From: Taxawa tesnikishii (nom. ined.)
Lineage: Eukaryota; Ascomycota; Dothideomycetes; Dothideales
Assembly (NCBI GenBank): GCA_030247885.1
Contig: JAPDRO010000015.1
Location: 737,509 to 801,508, forward strand
DNA length: 64,000 nt
Reading direction: 5' to 3'
The stretch's first letter is position 1. Each line of letters begins with the position of its first letter. The translations under genes were made by a program, and so were the position numbers. Positions 10,889 through 22,607 of the stretch are shown here, one piece after another. The notes under the pieces were generated by a model. The model did not search any database. It worked only from the letters and a program-made list of their open reading frames with translations, and was not told the origin of the DNA.

Positions 10889-13814
10889 AGCAGTCACACC
10901 GTCCCGTCCAAGGTCTGTTGCCACAGTCCGGAACTGGACGTGCACCCCAGACTCTATGCCAAGAGAGTAGGGACAAGGTCTAGAAATGTTCCAAGACGGG
11001 CGTTACTGATGTCTCCTCGACATTACGGCAAACCGGTCCGTTGGTCCCGCTCGATATTGTCTCTATATAGCCTGTTGTACTTGTCTTACGATGAGATCTC
11101 TTTTCTCCGCAGGATACCCCGCGAAATCTCCACGACCAAGAATTCCAAGAATACCAAGAGCTTTAGCTCCAGTTGAGAGAGACCGGTTCCTGCTCTAGAC
11201 TGTCTGGGCCAGACCGTGCGTGATGTCGTCCTGTGTTCTTGATGTGGCGCACCCAACAGGCTCAGGTTCTACTTGAACAATCACTGGTATATGCGCTGCA
11301 CACTCCCACACCTACTGATTAGAAGCCAAGTTCACTCCACTTTAGGCTGCAGAACACAGGGTTAGGCAAATATCCGCCTCTCAATACGCAAAAGGTCTCA
11401 CGTGCTTTGTACGGAGATCACAGTCCCCACTCCTTTATCGTGATTGGTGGCCATAGATGATTTGCAACACCCAATGCAAGTACGCATATCTTCGGCCAAC
11501 CTACTGCAGCGATAGCTATTTCAGCGAGCTAGTTTCTTAGCCCTGTGACTTGAGTCTAACAGCGTAGCGCTGGAAGCCGCAGATGGTCCCGTGTTCTGTC
11601 TACCAATCGTCCGTTGACTCTGCGTGGATGGCACGGTAGGCTAGGCCATACTTGTGAACGATGTCGAAGGTCACATTCTTGTTACAGACCTGGAACTCGA
11701 CGACATGCTAAAGGAGACGCAGAGGAAGTAACTTGAATAGCGGCATCAGACGTTAAACCGGGGAAAGCCGAAGATGTTGCCTCAAGATAGGACACATCAA
11801 GGGTTAAGGACGGAGTTCTCGTGCATCCGTGGGAACTGTAAAATCTGGTCAGCTGTACCAGAAAATAGCAAGGCACGATGCTTAGCTTGCTAGGGTGGAT
11901 AAGTAAGTAATGCTCTAAGTAAAGGGTGAGGGCAGAGGTTGCCATTGATCATGTATGCCACTCTTGCCGTAATTATCACACGCGGTCGCAGGTTTGGCAC
12001 GGTCGGTAACACTCACTGAATCACTGGAACAGCAGAGAGCTGCGTTGTAAAATCTTTGTGCGCGTGTGAACGCTTAGTGCAAACAAGGAACTGTGTTAGG
12101 AAGATTGAGCTGAGGTTCCTTCGGTACAAGGTTATGGATATGATGAGTACCGGACTTGCAGGGAGCGGCAGCGACGTATCCGCAGGTCCCGCCCGCATCG
12201 CTTCGCCTTTCGAAGACGTTGCAATTAAGAGGAGATAAAGTGGGTGTAAGTGTTCGACCAAGAGGGTTTCCCTTGACAACAGCAGGAGTGGTCTGCGCAG
12301 GCAACTGCCATGCGCACGAAAAGAAAAAGACGAAAAGGAGCGACTCCGCGGCCGTGTTTAGAAGGGAGCGTGCCATCCTTAGATCTTACAATTCGTAACT
12401 CTTGCGGAGGGGCTTAGTATATATAGTACTTGACGAAGCTCTCAAGAGGCGCCCCATCAGTGCCATGTAACGCAATACCTCAGCTTCAGTATAAGCCAGG
12501 TTGAATTATGACAGCTAGCCATGTACAGCTCGTCCATTATGCACGCCAACATAGCATGTATCGCACCCAGGTTCACTCCAATAACGAGACTGCACGATTC
12601 TGTTGCGAGGCTGGGACCGACCGCGGTTCTTCAAGCCTATTTCAGACGCCTTAAAGCGCCGCCAATAGTTGCGTTATTCGATCTGAGTTTTGCAGATTGG
12701 GGTAACCTATGAAGGAATGTGGTTGGCAAGGTTGCGGGAGAAAAGACCGGTCCGGCTCGCTTGGCGGGCAAACAGCGGACAGCCACTGCGGCTGAATCTG
12801 AACACTACTACCCGTCTTCACCAGTGGTGAACATAGACATCGATCACTCCATCTTTCTATCTATATAGGAGCGGCTCGCATGGGTCAAATCTGTCTTGCG
12901 TTTGGAGCTCAGGAACTGAAGCGTGCATTCTCGCACTACACTATGCAATTCGTACATGATTGCATGTTGACACGACAGCTAGCTCGGCAAGTCAGTTGTA
13001 AGGTAACTCTTTCTGGCCATTGCCGTCAAATATTCCTGCTTTGATGCATCTTCTGCATGCGTACGGGCGGTTCTTGGCCGGACAATGGGCATCAGATTGG
13101 CAAGGAGGGCCCTACTTGACACCCACATCAACTATTCTGGAAGCGATTTGTTGTGTCACAATTGTTAAACATTGCAACTGATCAGCTCTCACTCTCTGGT
13201 TGATTTGTTTCCGAGAATCTGGCCTTTAGCCACTGCGGAACTGCTGTCCTTCTTCCTCTTCACTCTATCTTTATCGACGCGATGGAGGAAAACGACACGA
13301 TTCAGTCAGCGTACATTCCTATATACAATCCTCCTGCGCCTTCGCTGTTGACAACGACTGATGTTCTGGAGTTTGGGGAACTACAAAACTGCGGCCGGCA
13401 CATGCAGTCTACTCTTTAGCCAGAAAATCTCCCAAAAGATCGGACTATCGCTGAGTTTTCTGTTATATCTGCATCGCATGGTTGGCGAAGCATCGAACCG
13501 AGTTATCAAGCATCCGCACGATAAGAAATCACAAGAGGGGTCCTTTCTGAGTACGAGATGCCGCTACTATTTGGCAACATAGAGATATGATAATTCCACA
13601 TGCAGGTTTTGTATCCAACTCCAATATCGACCACACGCCTGATGGATACACTCTGCTTGCAACACACTCGCCCAACCGTATTGCGCGTCGCCAATCTTCT
13701 CTTATTCAAGATGTTTCCATCGATCCAGAACCAAGGCGAAGTTCGGATTGCAAGCCTGCACTATATGTCAAATTGCACCTTGTCCTGAGTATGCTTCCCT
13801 GCCAAGGGAAACGA
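10889..13814. other. 2.9-kb gene-poor stretch
   Basis: Composition is normal, without RIP. TATA-like motifs occur near 11060, 12417 and 12860, but none precedes a convincing coding frame. The longest clean candidate is a 45-codon ORF at 13282-13419 with a pyrimidine-rich leader. It has no recognisable domain. No tRNA was recognised. The stretch could hold a long non-coding transcript, but nothing in the sequence proves one. Confidence 0.4.
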
Positions 13815-15824
13815 TCACGATCCTCCGCTGCCACCAAGAGCGAAGATAAAAGAGCCCACAGAATCGCTACCACCACCACCTCCGCATCCGCCCATCCCAC
13901 CACCGCAACCCGCGACTGCTATACCTTCGCCGCCGGTGGGCGGAATATCCCCGACCCCAGTGCCCGCTACACAGTGGCCCTGTCCACGACCCCACGAGCC
14001 TAAACTTGACCCAGCCATTGACACAGTCGGCACGTCCGAGTCGTATGGCTCCCCATACAGTTTCTGATATCTCTCGCAAGTACGCTGGAACGTGCGGGCG
14101 AGATTGGTGACGGAAACGGTGTCGTCGTGGTCAATGAATCGCCCCGTCGTTCGGACGGAGTAGATGAGGTAGGCGAAGGGATCGAGTTGATGCGTGTGCC
14201 ATGCGAGGTCGATATCGATCGTGGGCACGGAAAGTTGTTCTTTATCGCGTAAAAGAGTGAAGAAGCGCTGGTATCTCGTCAAGACCCGTTTGATCGCATG
14301 CGGTGCCGGATCGGGTGCCGTGCACGCGGGGTGTAGCTGCGTGCGAAAGTTCAGGTCGTGCATTTTTTCGACGAAGGCAGATTGGTGAGCCACAGCGGAC
14401 GCGAGACGCGAGCTCGAGGGAGAAAGGCGAGGGATTCTGCCAGTAGCGACTCATCATCTTCCTGATGAACATACGTTGTGCCCTAAACACGCTCTTCCTG
14501 TCTATGTCCAACGTCAGCATGTAGCTCTTATCGTTCATCCTCTCTTCGATTTCCTTTCGTATGTCGTCCATCGTGAGTGCTATCCTGTTTTCCCCTGCCA
14601 TCCTCTTTTCCCTTTTGTTGAGTAGTTGGGTTCCAAGACCGCGCCGCAGCAACTCATTAGGGAAATGCATGCCCTCAGAACTTTCATCCCTGACCTCCTT
14701 CTCCATAACGACGACTTTGTGCGGAAGTCCGCGCGAGGTGCCGAGAAGGGTTCCCTTTACGTAGACATGCTCGTTCATTAGCAACCGCACGTCGGCGCAA
14801 AAGCGGCCAGCTGCCAAGGTGGCCTGCGTGATGTTGGAGCCGCAGCAGTCTGAACTTGCGAAGAAGTCGGGGTCTACCCAGGTGCTCCACGGCACTGTCA
14901 CTTGCATGTCGCAGCCGGGGCAGGGCACGTACTTCACCGATGCATCGTCGAGGAGATCCCATGCCTTGCCGGTCCGGCTTGAGAAGAGCCCACTCGCCAG
15001 GAGAGAGGGCTTGTATTCGAAAGTCTCGTCGTCAATACACTCATTCACAACTTTCCAGGGCATGCCGCAGTACCAGAGTGTCATTCGTCTTTCGCGAAGG
15101 CAGTCTTCGAGGTAAGCGTGCGGGTGGAGCATGTATGCGTGCCATATCATCAGGACATCTGCGTCGAACATGTCAGTAATCCGGAGAGATGTGCCTCAGA
15201 GCGCGCGAGTTGCGTTGCGAGGGCATTGCGATGGCGTTATGACTGCATCTGGCCTGGGTGCGAAAACGTCGCATCAGAACAGTGCGCTGAGGCCCGCAGC
15301 AGATTGGAATGAACGCACCGAGTGGCGGCATACTGTCCCCATCGAATCTCAACCCAGCTCGTCGCCTCCCCGAGATAATCTCATTCTCTAACGCACCACC
15401 TTTGTGGCAGTCCTCGCCCTTCATCCATCCCATACTAGGAGCGACGACATCTCTCCAAGCTGCGAAACGGTCGAAGGCTTTGGCTACGTAGATGGCCCAA
15501 CGCCCTTCGGCAAGAATTTGCAATTCCACACTGCCAGACGCTTCACTATCCGGGATCCCGAACAGGCCGTCTATGGAACAGACGTGCTGCTTCAAGCGGT
15601 AAAAGCATTCGAGGAGCTTGAGATGGACGATGATACGTCGGCCTCCAGTACTGCCATTGCTGTCACGGTGCAGATTGGCAGACTCGTCTGCGGGGTGTCC
15701 TTCGGCGGCTGTTATGACTGTATGCTGGTGGACGTTCAGAGTATGGTGGGGGTGGTCCTGGCTGCGGACGGGTGTACTCAATGGGTGCAGTGTTTGGAGC
15801 AGTGCATCGAACGATATTGGCCAT
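13815..15824 (-). pseudogene. glycine-rich domain-containing protein (DUF1399/GRDP) pseudogene
   Basis: Fungal GRDP-type protein of unknown biochemical role. Visible pieces: a Pro-rich N-terminus with PPPPYSE from the ATG at 15824; the block VHLKLLECFYRL then RWAIYVAKAFDRF; after an intron (15318-15159) PPLDVLMIWHAYMLHP, the family's WHxHML signature; later LAWHTHQLDPFAY; and a Gly-rich C-terminus ending at 13815. Two lesions break the frame. One is an exact 7-bp tandem duplication at 14398-14411, which shifts the frame between ELAS and VAHQSAF. The other is a one-base shift near 15715, between the Pro-rich start and the first conserved block. Everything else is in place and no nonsense codon is seen, so the loss looks recent. 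The intron is longer (160 nt) than others in the window. Confidence 0.7.
14398..14411. repeat. 7-bp tandem duplication inside GRDP gene
   Basis: GACGCGA occurs twice head-to-tail (14398-14404 and 14405-14411). Dropping one copy would make the two conserved halves of the gene contiguous in frame, so this duplication explains the frameshift. Confidence 0.85.
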
Positions 15825-16350
15825 TGCTGGAGAGTTCTTGCGGCTGCAAGGCAGAAGCTGAAAGTTGTGAGAGAAGATTAGAAAAAGAACCGAGTGCGGT
15901 GACGATCAAGGGGTAGAGGCTGACAGGTGTCTTGCTGGAAGTGCTTCACACGAAAGACCAAATAAGTCGAGAAGCAACAAGCGCCTATAAGAGACATAGA
16001 ACAGGGGTCCTTCTGATCGAGGCGCAGCATGCTTGGCTCGCTTTAGTCTAGGCTTGCGTATGCGCAGACCAACTCCACTACGGCGCATGATGCTTCTATG
16101 TAAGGTTAGAGCTCCTCCCTTTCGCTTGCGAGAGACGCTACAAGCGTGTTGGTATAGAGAGGGGCGTCATAGAGGGGTGGCTATGTAATTTCCAGGCATC
16201 TACGCAGTTGCAGGCTACTAGGCATCGTTATGCGGGGAAATAGAACTTATATATAGTTTGCGCTCCTCGACATAACACCCGCCATAATAATGATGTCAAC
16301 CTTAGGGATACTGTCCTCCTAGTACAAGAAACTCGTTGGCGAAACACGGA
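15825..16350. other. intergenic between GRDP pseudogene and hemerythrin gene
   Basis: A TATATATAG stretch lies near 16250. No open frame with a recognisable product was seen. It is probably the promoter of the GRDP gene and the 3' flank of the hemerythrin gene. Confidence 0.4.
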
Positions 16351-16974
16351 TCAGAAAGGCATTCTCTGCATCTCCGCCTTTGTCCAATACTTGCTCATGT
16401 TCTCTGCGCCCAACTCTTTCACCTCTTCATCCAGATGGTTCCAAAGTACGCTTCCGAACGAGTCCATGATATCGCGCAGTTCCCGTCGCACTAGATCGCG
16501 CTCGCCAGCGCGACAAGAGTTTAGATACTCGGTCATGACGTCCAGTCCTTTGTGCATTTCCTTGTGCTGCATCTGGGCAAAGTGACCTGGGCGGAAACCT
16601 TCCATCTTCCTGCCAAGGTGGGGAAACCACATCGCTTCCTCGATATCATGATGACCTTTCAGATGTTGACAGAAGTGAAGGCCAAGGCGAATCAGCTGTG
16701 AAGCCGATGGACTTTTCGCTCCAGGTGCCGTACCGGCGATAAGTTCGTTCCAGGACGACCGGAGGATGTCGTGGTAGTAATTCATTTGCACGGCAAGACG
16801 ATTGAAGATTCTGAAGTCGGCGGCGTTCATGGCGGGCGCTGCCATGTCTATGTCGGTCTGTTTTGAAGGCGGTGCACTGCGTTGCATAGGCGATTCGATG
16901 GGGTTGCGCGCGACAATAGCCCACACTGCAGCAAACACTGAAGCGGCGGCAGCAAAGAAGGAGGGGAGATGCAT
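16351..16974 (-). CDS. hemerythrin-like HHE-domain protein with N-terminal membrane anchor
   Basis: Small four-helix-bundle protein expected to bind a di-iron site. The role in fungi is not well established. Starting at the ATG at 16974 gives 207 residues; the frame stays open to an earlier ATG at 17073. I prefer 16974 because a hydrophobic anchor (SFFAAAASVFAAVWAIV) follows at once and the extension looks like untranslated leader. The metal-binding pattern is visible: MNYYHD, then HFCQHLKGHHDIEE with the His-x3-Glu arrangement, MQHKEMH, and LWNHLDEEV near the C-terminus. It is a single exon with stop TGA at 16351-16353. Neighbours do not hint at a pathway, although glutathione enzymes lie next door, so a stress-related role is possible (inference). 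Confidence 0.82.
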   Translation of the reverse strand: MHLPSFFAAAASVFAAVWAIVARNPIESPMQRSAPPSKQTDIDMAAPAMNAADFRIFNRLAVQMNYYHDILRSSWNELIAGTAPGAKSPSASQLIRLGLHFCQHLKGHHDIEEAMWFPHLGRKMEGFRPGHFAQMQHKEMHKGLDVMTEYLNSCRAGERDLVRRELRDIMDSFGSVLWNHLDEEVKELGAENMSKYWTKAEMQRMPF

Positions 16975-17623
16975 GCCAGAATTCTGGGAGCTTAAGACAC
17001 CACGACATCGAAACACTATTTGATATATATCATCTGAACAGGTGACATTACTAAACAGAAGTGCGTAGATCATGGTCTAGCCCTATCTCACAGAGAACGT
17101 CTGTCCGAAAAGTACGGGCTATCTAAGCATCCGAGCCACGCTAGACCCCAAGTGTCAATTAATTAATTTTAGGCGCTTACTTTGACCAATCAGATAGGCA
17201 AATGCAGCTGGACACACATCTCAAGATAATCCCTGATTATAGCCAATCCGCTTCTACCGGGCCATCGACAGCCAGGCAAACGTTACCGCATTTCCCGGAT
17301 GTTGCGGCGATCCGATCTCCGAGGCTTACAGATTTCCTGAAGAACATGTGCTTAAGCTTAAAGGGAAACTCTAAATCCAGGGGCCATAACCAATAGGACG
17401 ACGTGCTTGGACTCACATTGCACTGCGTACGCTATCAACCAGCTGCAGGCTGAGGTAATGAAAAACCCCTCCTTTCCCCCTCTTCACTACCCTCCGTGGC
17501 GTGCATGCTATAGTATAAGTTAAATAACACAAGCCTGCCGTTGCCATCAGCTTTCTTGGACATCCTATTGGTTCGAGGCAGCGCAAGGATCTTAGCATAT
17601 CCAGAACTCGATATCTATTCAGC
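16975..17623. other. divergent promoter region, hemerythrin / glutathionyl reductase
   Basis: 650-bp head-to-head intergenic region. It has an AT-rich core (about 17155-17170) and a TATA-like segment (TATAGTATAAG) about 110 bp before the ATG at 17624. No coding frame seen. Confidence 0.45.
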
Positions 17624-18768
17624 ATGGCGACCGACGATAAATTCCTCCAAGCCGACAAAGATGGCCATTTCAGGAGGCCTGAATCAAAGTTCCGCGGCAC
17701 CATTCCCTCCGATGAGTACCCTGCAGAAGCTAGCCGTTACGTCCTCTACCTCAACTTCGGCTGTCCATGGGCACAACGGACCAATATCGTGCGCACTTTG
17801 AAGGGACTAGAAGACATTGTCGAGTTGGTCGAAGTCGACGACATGGATCCAGGCCCAGGAAAAGGCTGGTACTTTTCTGGCCAATTCGGGCCAGACAAGG
17901 ATCCATACACCGGGGCCAAGTACCTGCGTGAGCTGTATTTGAGAGATGATGCAGACTTCACTGGCCGGACTACCGTGCCGACGCTGTGGGACAAGAAGTC
18001 AGGTTTGTCAAGTCTCTCCCCATGGCTACATACCTACCAAGGTAACTTTGAAGACAGGGACCATTGTTAACAACGAGTCGAGTGAAATCATTCGCATGTT
18101 CTACTCCGCCTTTGACCACCTACTCCCGGCCACCGAAAGGGAGGATAGTAAAGGCTCTGCAGGCCTACTGCCCTTGAACCTCCGTGATGAGATTGACGAA
18201 ATGAATCAGTGGGTCTACGATACTGTAAGGGCATTCCCGCTCCACCTTTGCCCACCTAGGCCAACTCCGATCCCGATGCTAACCCTCAAGGTAGGTGAGC
18301 AACGGAGTTTACAAATGTGGCTTCGCAACGACCCAAGAAGCCTATGATCAGAACATTGGCCCTATCTTTGCCTCCCTTGACCGCCTCGAGGAGCATCTTG
18401 CCCATCCGAGGTATCCCGGCCCTTACCTGTTCGGCGAACACATCACCGAAGCTGACATCCGTCTCTTCCCAACCCTTATCCGGTTCGATATTGGATACTA
18501 TCTGCTGTTCATGGTCAACCTCAAGATGATCCGCTACGACTATCCGCGTCTGCATCTTTGGTTGAGGCTGCTGTATTGGGATGAAAGCCCAGCCACGAAA
18601 GGGGCTTTCAAAACGACAACGAAGTTCGATCGGGTGAGCGGGCCTCTCGTAGGAAATACCTCGCTCGGATTCAATGCTAATATTACGTAGTACAAACATG
18701 GCTTTAGCAAGGTCAAAGGGCATGCGATCGTGCCTGCTGGGCCGGTCCCTGCAATATATCCCTTATGA
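17624..18768 (+). CDS. glutathionyl-hydroquinone reductase / omega-like GST (ECM4-type)
   Basis: Uses glutathione to reduce glutathionyl-quinones through an active-site cysteine, in the cytosol. 320 residues in four exons (17624-18002, 18058-18224, 18295-18633, 18691-18768), all joining in frame. The thioredoxin-fold N-domain carries NFGCPWAQR; the Cys-Pro-Trp-Ala motif marks the Xi/omega-like class. The cis-Pro loop follows in TTVPTLWDKKS, then SSEIIRMF, and the helical C-domain with YLFGEHITEADIRLFPTLIR typical of this class. The C-terminus KGHAIVPAGP is likewise typical. It is convergent with a Ure2-type GST 417 bp downstream, so two different glutathione transferases sit side by side. This suggests detoxification or quinone handling. 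Intact. Confidence 0.9.
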
Positions 18769-19184
18769 AAGACCTCATAGAGGAGGGTCTGAGCTGCTGT
18801 TGTGCTCTAGCGGGGATAGGTACAATAACTGCTGCCGTTTGTTACTGCGGACGGATTGTAGTATTACATCACGGGGATGTCAGCACTCATATAGTGCTCA
18901 CGGGGAAACATACTACATTAGCATAGCTAGCGCCAACATTGCGCATCTGAGGCGACTAGAAGGCAACAATCAGGCATAGTTATCGTTGTTGTTATCGGTT
19001 GTGCAAGGTTGCTTACAATCATGGAGTTTGATCAAGTTCAATGGACAGTTGCGTTAGATGTGCATGGAATTCATCTTTTTACTATCAGGATTTAGTCCAT
19101 CCGTTGGCTGCGGATGAATCCTCACGTGTGACCATTCAGCCCATCAGCAAATTGCCTCAACTTGGCCTGCACTTCTCCTACTAT
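18769..19184. other. intergenic between two convergent GST genes
   Basis: Normal-composition 3' flanks of both genes. Nothing else seen. Confidence 0.5.
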
Positions 19185-19919
19185 CTACGCTTTCTTGTTG
19201 TACTTTTCTCCGGTAGCGGTCGCGACAGCTGGGCGTTCAGCGATGCGAGCCACCCACTTTTGCAAATGCGGGAAAGCGTCCATATCTTCCTTTGTCAAGC
19301 CGACAAATTCCCATTTGGCGACCCAGGGCCAAGTTCCAATGTCTGCGGCACTGTACTTGCCCTTTCCAGCACCGGCAAGATAGTCCCTGGGCCCGTCGGC
19401 GTATTTGCCAGAAAGATGAAGCTCTAGTACACCGAAAACCCGCAGCGTCTCGTTCCTGAACCGTTCGATTGCGTGTGGGATCTTTTCCTTCGCGAATTTG
19501 CCAAAGTAAGTGAGCTGGCCTTGGTAGGGGGCACCGGAGCCGTGCCAGAAGAAAAGCCACTGGATCATCTGGCTCTGTTCCAGTTCATCCGTGAAACTAA
19601 GCGCGTGGTCTTTGTCGTACTTGTCGAGAAGGTAGAGAAGCTCGGCTGATGTCTCCATGACTGGGAAAGGTTGATCATTGGTGTTGTCGACAATGACTGG
19701 GATGCGGCCATTCGGGTTGAGTCGGAGGAACCAGTCTTTCTTTTGTTCATTGGTGAAGATGTTGATAAGGGTGGTCGTCCATTCCGTTTTGTACAAGAGA
19801 GCTAGCTCTTCTAGCATAAGTTGCACCTTCTGGCCATTGGGCGTACTCTGCGTTAGCAGATGGAGGCCTTTGGCTTGCTTGACCTCGGCAGGTGTTTCTT
19901 CAGTGTAGAGTTTGGACAT
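19185..19919 (-). CDS. glutathione S-transferase, Ure2/GstA-like
   Basis: 244-residue intronless GST, cytosolic, conjugating glutathione to electrophiles or acting as peroxidase. N-terminal thioredoxin fold: LHLLTQSTPNGQKVQLMLEEL with the SxPNGxKV signature of the fungal Ure2-like class, then LNPNGRIPVIVD with the cis-Pro, and METSAELLYLLDKYD with the glutathione-gamma-Glu binding pair. The helical domain has LFFWHGSGAPYQGQL and YSAADIGTWPWV (the conserved N-capping Asp). No yeast Ure2 prion-like Asn-rich extension is present. The ATG at 19919 is the first in the frame, and the length is normal for the class. Beyond it the DNA turns into RIP-degraded repeat within about 250 bp, so its promoter is short. 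Confidence 0.92.
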   Translation of the reverse strand: MSKLYTEETPAEVKQAKGLHLLTQSTPNGQKVQLMLEELALLYKTEWTTTLINIFTNEQKKDWFLRLNPNGRIPVIVDNTNDQPFPVMETSAELLYLLDKYDKDHALSFTDELEQSQMIQWLFFWHGSGAPYQGQLTYFGKFAKEKIPHAIERFRNETLRVFGVLELHLSGKYADGPRDYLAGAGKGKYSAADIGTWPWVAKWEFVGLTKEDMDAFPHLQKWVARIAERPAVATATGEKYNKKA

Positions 19920-20755
19920 GCTTGGGCTTGATGAAAGTCAGGTGTCCGACTGGGGCTTGGGTAGTAACAGGTGAAAGTGCTTCTCAGTTTTGAGACAAAG
20001 ATGGGAGCTTAATTGACACTACATGTGTTGACATCAAAGGTCTTATATGGTCACAGTCTAACAGGGCCGTGCCCCGGGTTGTTGTCATCCTGCATCGAAT
20101 AGACGTGTCCAGAAGGTCTCTATTAGTCAGGACTCGGGAGGTTATCCCTTCGCATTAAACGTCTAAGTGAATTTGGTACCTTAGTTTGTACTTAGTAATA
20201 GACTTAGCATTAATTAACAAACGATATGGCTATAATCTGAGTTAATTAACTGTGATTGAGCTTAACTTCCAATTATATAGTTAATCTTCCGGCTAATAAG
20301 CTATACACTCGATCTATTATAGTTAATTAACTATAATTATGAAGCTTTTAAGCATTATTAATAAGCCCTAACGGCTCCCGTATGCTTGTTTAGGCGACTA
20401 AATTAACTTACATAAAAGCTAGCTAGTTACTACTTAGAGCTTAACGTAGTTTAAGTCCTCGAGGAGTTTATCTTCTCCTTAATAAGCTTTACTCGTAACT
20501 TAAGTACTTATTAGTTTAGTATATATAAAACTCAATTATACTTCTTTTAATAAGCGCTACTAAACTATAATCGTCGAAAGTTTGCGCTATTAACTTATAA
20601 TAATATAAGTTAACTTACTATACTTTAAAGTAATTATTAATTATTTAATAATTTCATTTAGACTATATATCTAATAAATATATTTATAGTTTTTCTACTT
20701 TATACTTCGATTTATACGCTCTTTCTCTACTATCTTAAACTTATTGTCTTTATAG
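19920..20755. other. GST promoter, then RIP-degraded AT-rich DNA
   Basis: Up to about 20,160 composition is normal. Then it turns abruptly AT-rich, with repeated TTAATTAA-type strings. Few CpA/TpG remain, so it is probably an old repeat scrap that I cannot classify. Confidence 0.6.
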
Positions 20756-20799
20756 TAACGTAGTTCGCGAGGATATAAGTTACGCGAAGTAATAAGTTA
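20756..20799 (+). repeat. left terminal inverted repeat, Fot1/pogo copy 1
   Basis: Begins TAACGTAGTTCGCGAGG and pairs with the right arm over about 44 bp with transition-only mismatches. Confidence 0.85.
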
Positions 20800-22563
20800 C
20801 TATAACGCGAACCTCTAATCTTTTACTATTATTACTAACTACTATAAGTACTTCTATACCTAGTAAATAGGCTTATACGAAAGAGGATATCTAGAAGGCT
20901 ATTTCTACTATTAAAAACAATAAATACTTATTAGTTCGTAAGGTTACCTTCGTATTTAAGGTCCTAAATATAACGCTATAGTATCGTATATCTAGACGAA
21001 CTTTATGCGCTATAGCGTACTAAGATAAGTAGCTCCTTTCTATATTAAAAGAAAAGACGTTAGTACGATAAATTATACGTCTTATACGTACTAGATTCCT
21101 TACTTTACTTACGTTAACTCTATAAATAGTTAAGGAAATACGACGTAAACGCGTCTAGCTTTCTAAGGCTTTTACCTTAACTCTTCGACTAATTAGCGAG
21201 TATTAGCTTAATTACTTTAAGGCTCGTTATCCTAAGATCGTAAGTATTTAGACGCGTTAAATTAATAGTATATAATTTAGAGTAACGAGTTATAAGAACG
21301 TAAAGAAGTAGTTTAACGTAGTAACGGAGATATAAATATAAAACTAATATACGCTAGAGTACGTTTATAATATAAACGAGTTTAGCTTTATAGTTAAAGT
21401 AAGTTAGTTATTAAGAGTATTAGTTAACATTCGTAAGGATAGTAGTTAGAAGTAAATTATTAGTAAGTAAGAATAGATAACTATAATCGAGTACGTAAGT
21501 ACTACTAGCCTAGCTATTTTACCCTTATTAATCTATAAGGTAAAATATACGAATACTATATAGATACCTATATATACGCCTTTAAACTAGAGGTTCTCGA
21601 CTAGTAATAGTAGCTAGACGTCCGATAGCTATAGTTACGAGTAACTAACTATTATATTCGAGCCTTTAATATAGTCGAAGGACCCTATAACTCGGAGATT
21701 ACTAATTATAGACGGCTATAGTAACTATATTACTAGTAAGGTAATTGCCTTCTATATGTAGAATGAGATTAACTTAATAATACTACTACCTTATTGTTCG
21801 TATATCCTTTAACTACTTAACGTTAGTATGTTTGCGCCGCTTAAGTATACGCTAGCTTTAGAGACTAACGCCGCTTTGCGAGTCGATTCTAGCCGCATAT
21901 CGCGCGTAGAATAGACTAAGATATATATCCGCGCGAGGGATAGGGCGCTTACTACTCGCAACATTCTCGCTAGATAGCGCGGTGCTAGTTTAGTACTACT
22001 AAGCCCGATATCTATACTTAAAAAGCTACCTTTTAGGACGACTTTAGCCGCTTTACTACTATATATACTACCTTAGCAACTCGATCTAGACCTGTTACTA
22101 CTCTATAGCTTACCGCTAGATAGTACTAAACTACGTGAAGCAAACGCGCTACTTAATTCTACGATAAAGGCTATCTAGGACGTTCCATCTCCGGCGAAGT
22201 AGTATACGGAGCGAATAACTCGCGCTTTTGAATCGACGCATAGCGAGCTTATCACTTTACGCAAGTAGGTAGAAGAATAGGAGAGGCTTCTTAATACTCG
22301 AAAGGCCCGAACAAAGGGCAAGCGAGTTGCATTGAAAGGGAAGTTTGTGTTTAGTACGCAAGAAGTACTTAAGATAGCGAAGGTAGCAGAAGCGGAGACA
22401 GCAAAGAAAAGACTCGTGGACGGCCACGTAAGCGCAAGGCGAAAGAAATAACTAAGGAGGAGGAAGACGAGCTATTTAAGGACCTACCTAGCGACTCTGA
22501 TTCTGATTGTATTATAGTTGCAATGCGCAGATAATTAATGGAGTTGAAAGGGTAGAGATTCGT

Positions 22564-22607
22564 TGACCTACTACCCCGCGTGACCCACATCCCCGCGGAC
22601 TACGTTA
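22564..22607 (-). repeat. right terminal inverted repeat, Fot1/pogo copy 1
   Basis: Ends GGACTACGTTA. It is GC-rich and essentially un-RIPped, unlike the left arm. Confidence 0.85.

Larger units (their letters stand above)
20756..22607 (+). mobile_element. Fot1/pogo-type DNA transposon, RIP-degraded (copy 1)
   Basis: 1,852 bp including TA target duplications at both ends. The terminal inverted repeats match for about 44 bp (20756-20799 against 22564-22607), and every difference is a transition, with the T/A version in the left arm, as RIP would leave. Reading the plus strand through stop codons gives a Tc1/mariner-superfamily transposase of the pogo/Fot1 branch: an HTH region near 20,880, the stretch LLIIDGYSNYIT near 21,700 (second catalytic Asp), and LNVSMFAPLK near 21,830 (LQPLDV-type block). 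The last 300 bp are nearly unmutated, including an acidic C-terminus DLPSDSDSDCIIVAMRR. The right end lies on the start codon of the amidohydrolase. Dead element; same length as the copy at 38.0 kb. Confidence 0.88.

Noticed and set aside
13282-13419. 45-codon ORF with pyrimidine-rich leader
   Set aside because: Too short, no recognisable product, and no splice continuation that gives a longer conserved protein.
14242-15171. GRDP gene starting at 15171 as a 309-residue protein
   Set aside because: The conserved PPLDVLMIWHA motif is formed across an intron from an upstream exon, so 15171 is not the start, and its C-terminus is frame-shifted.
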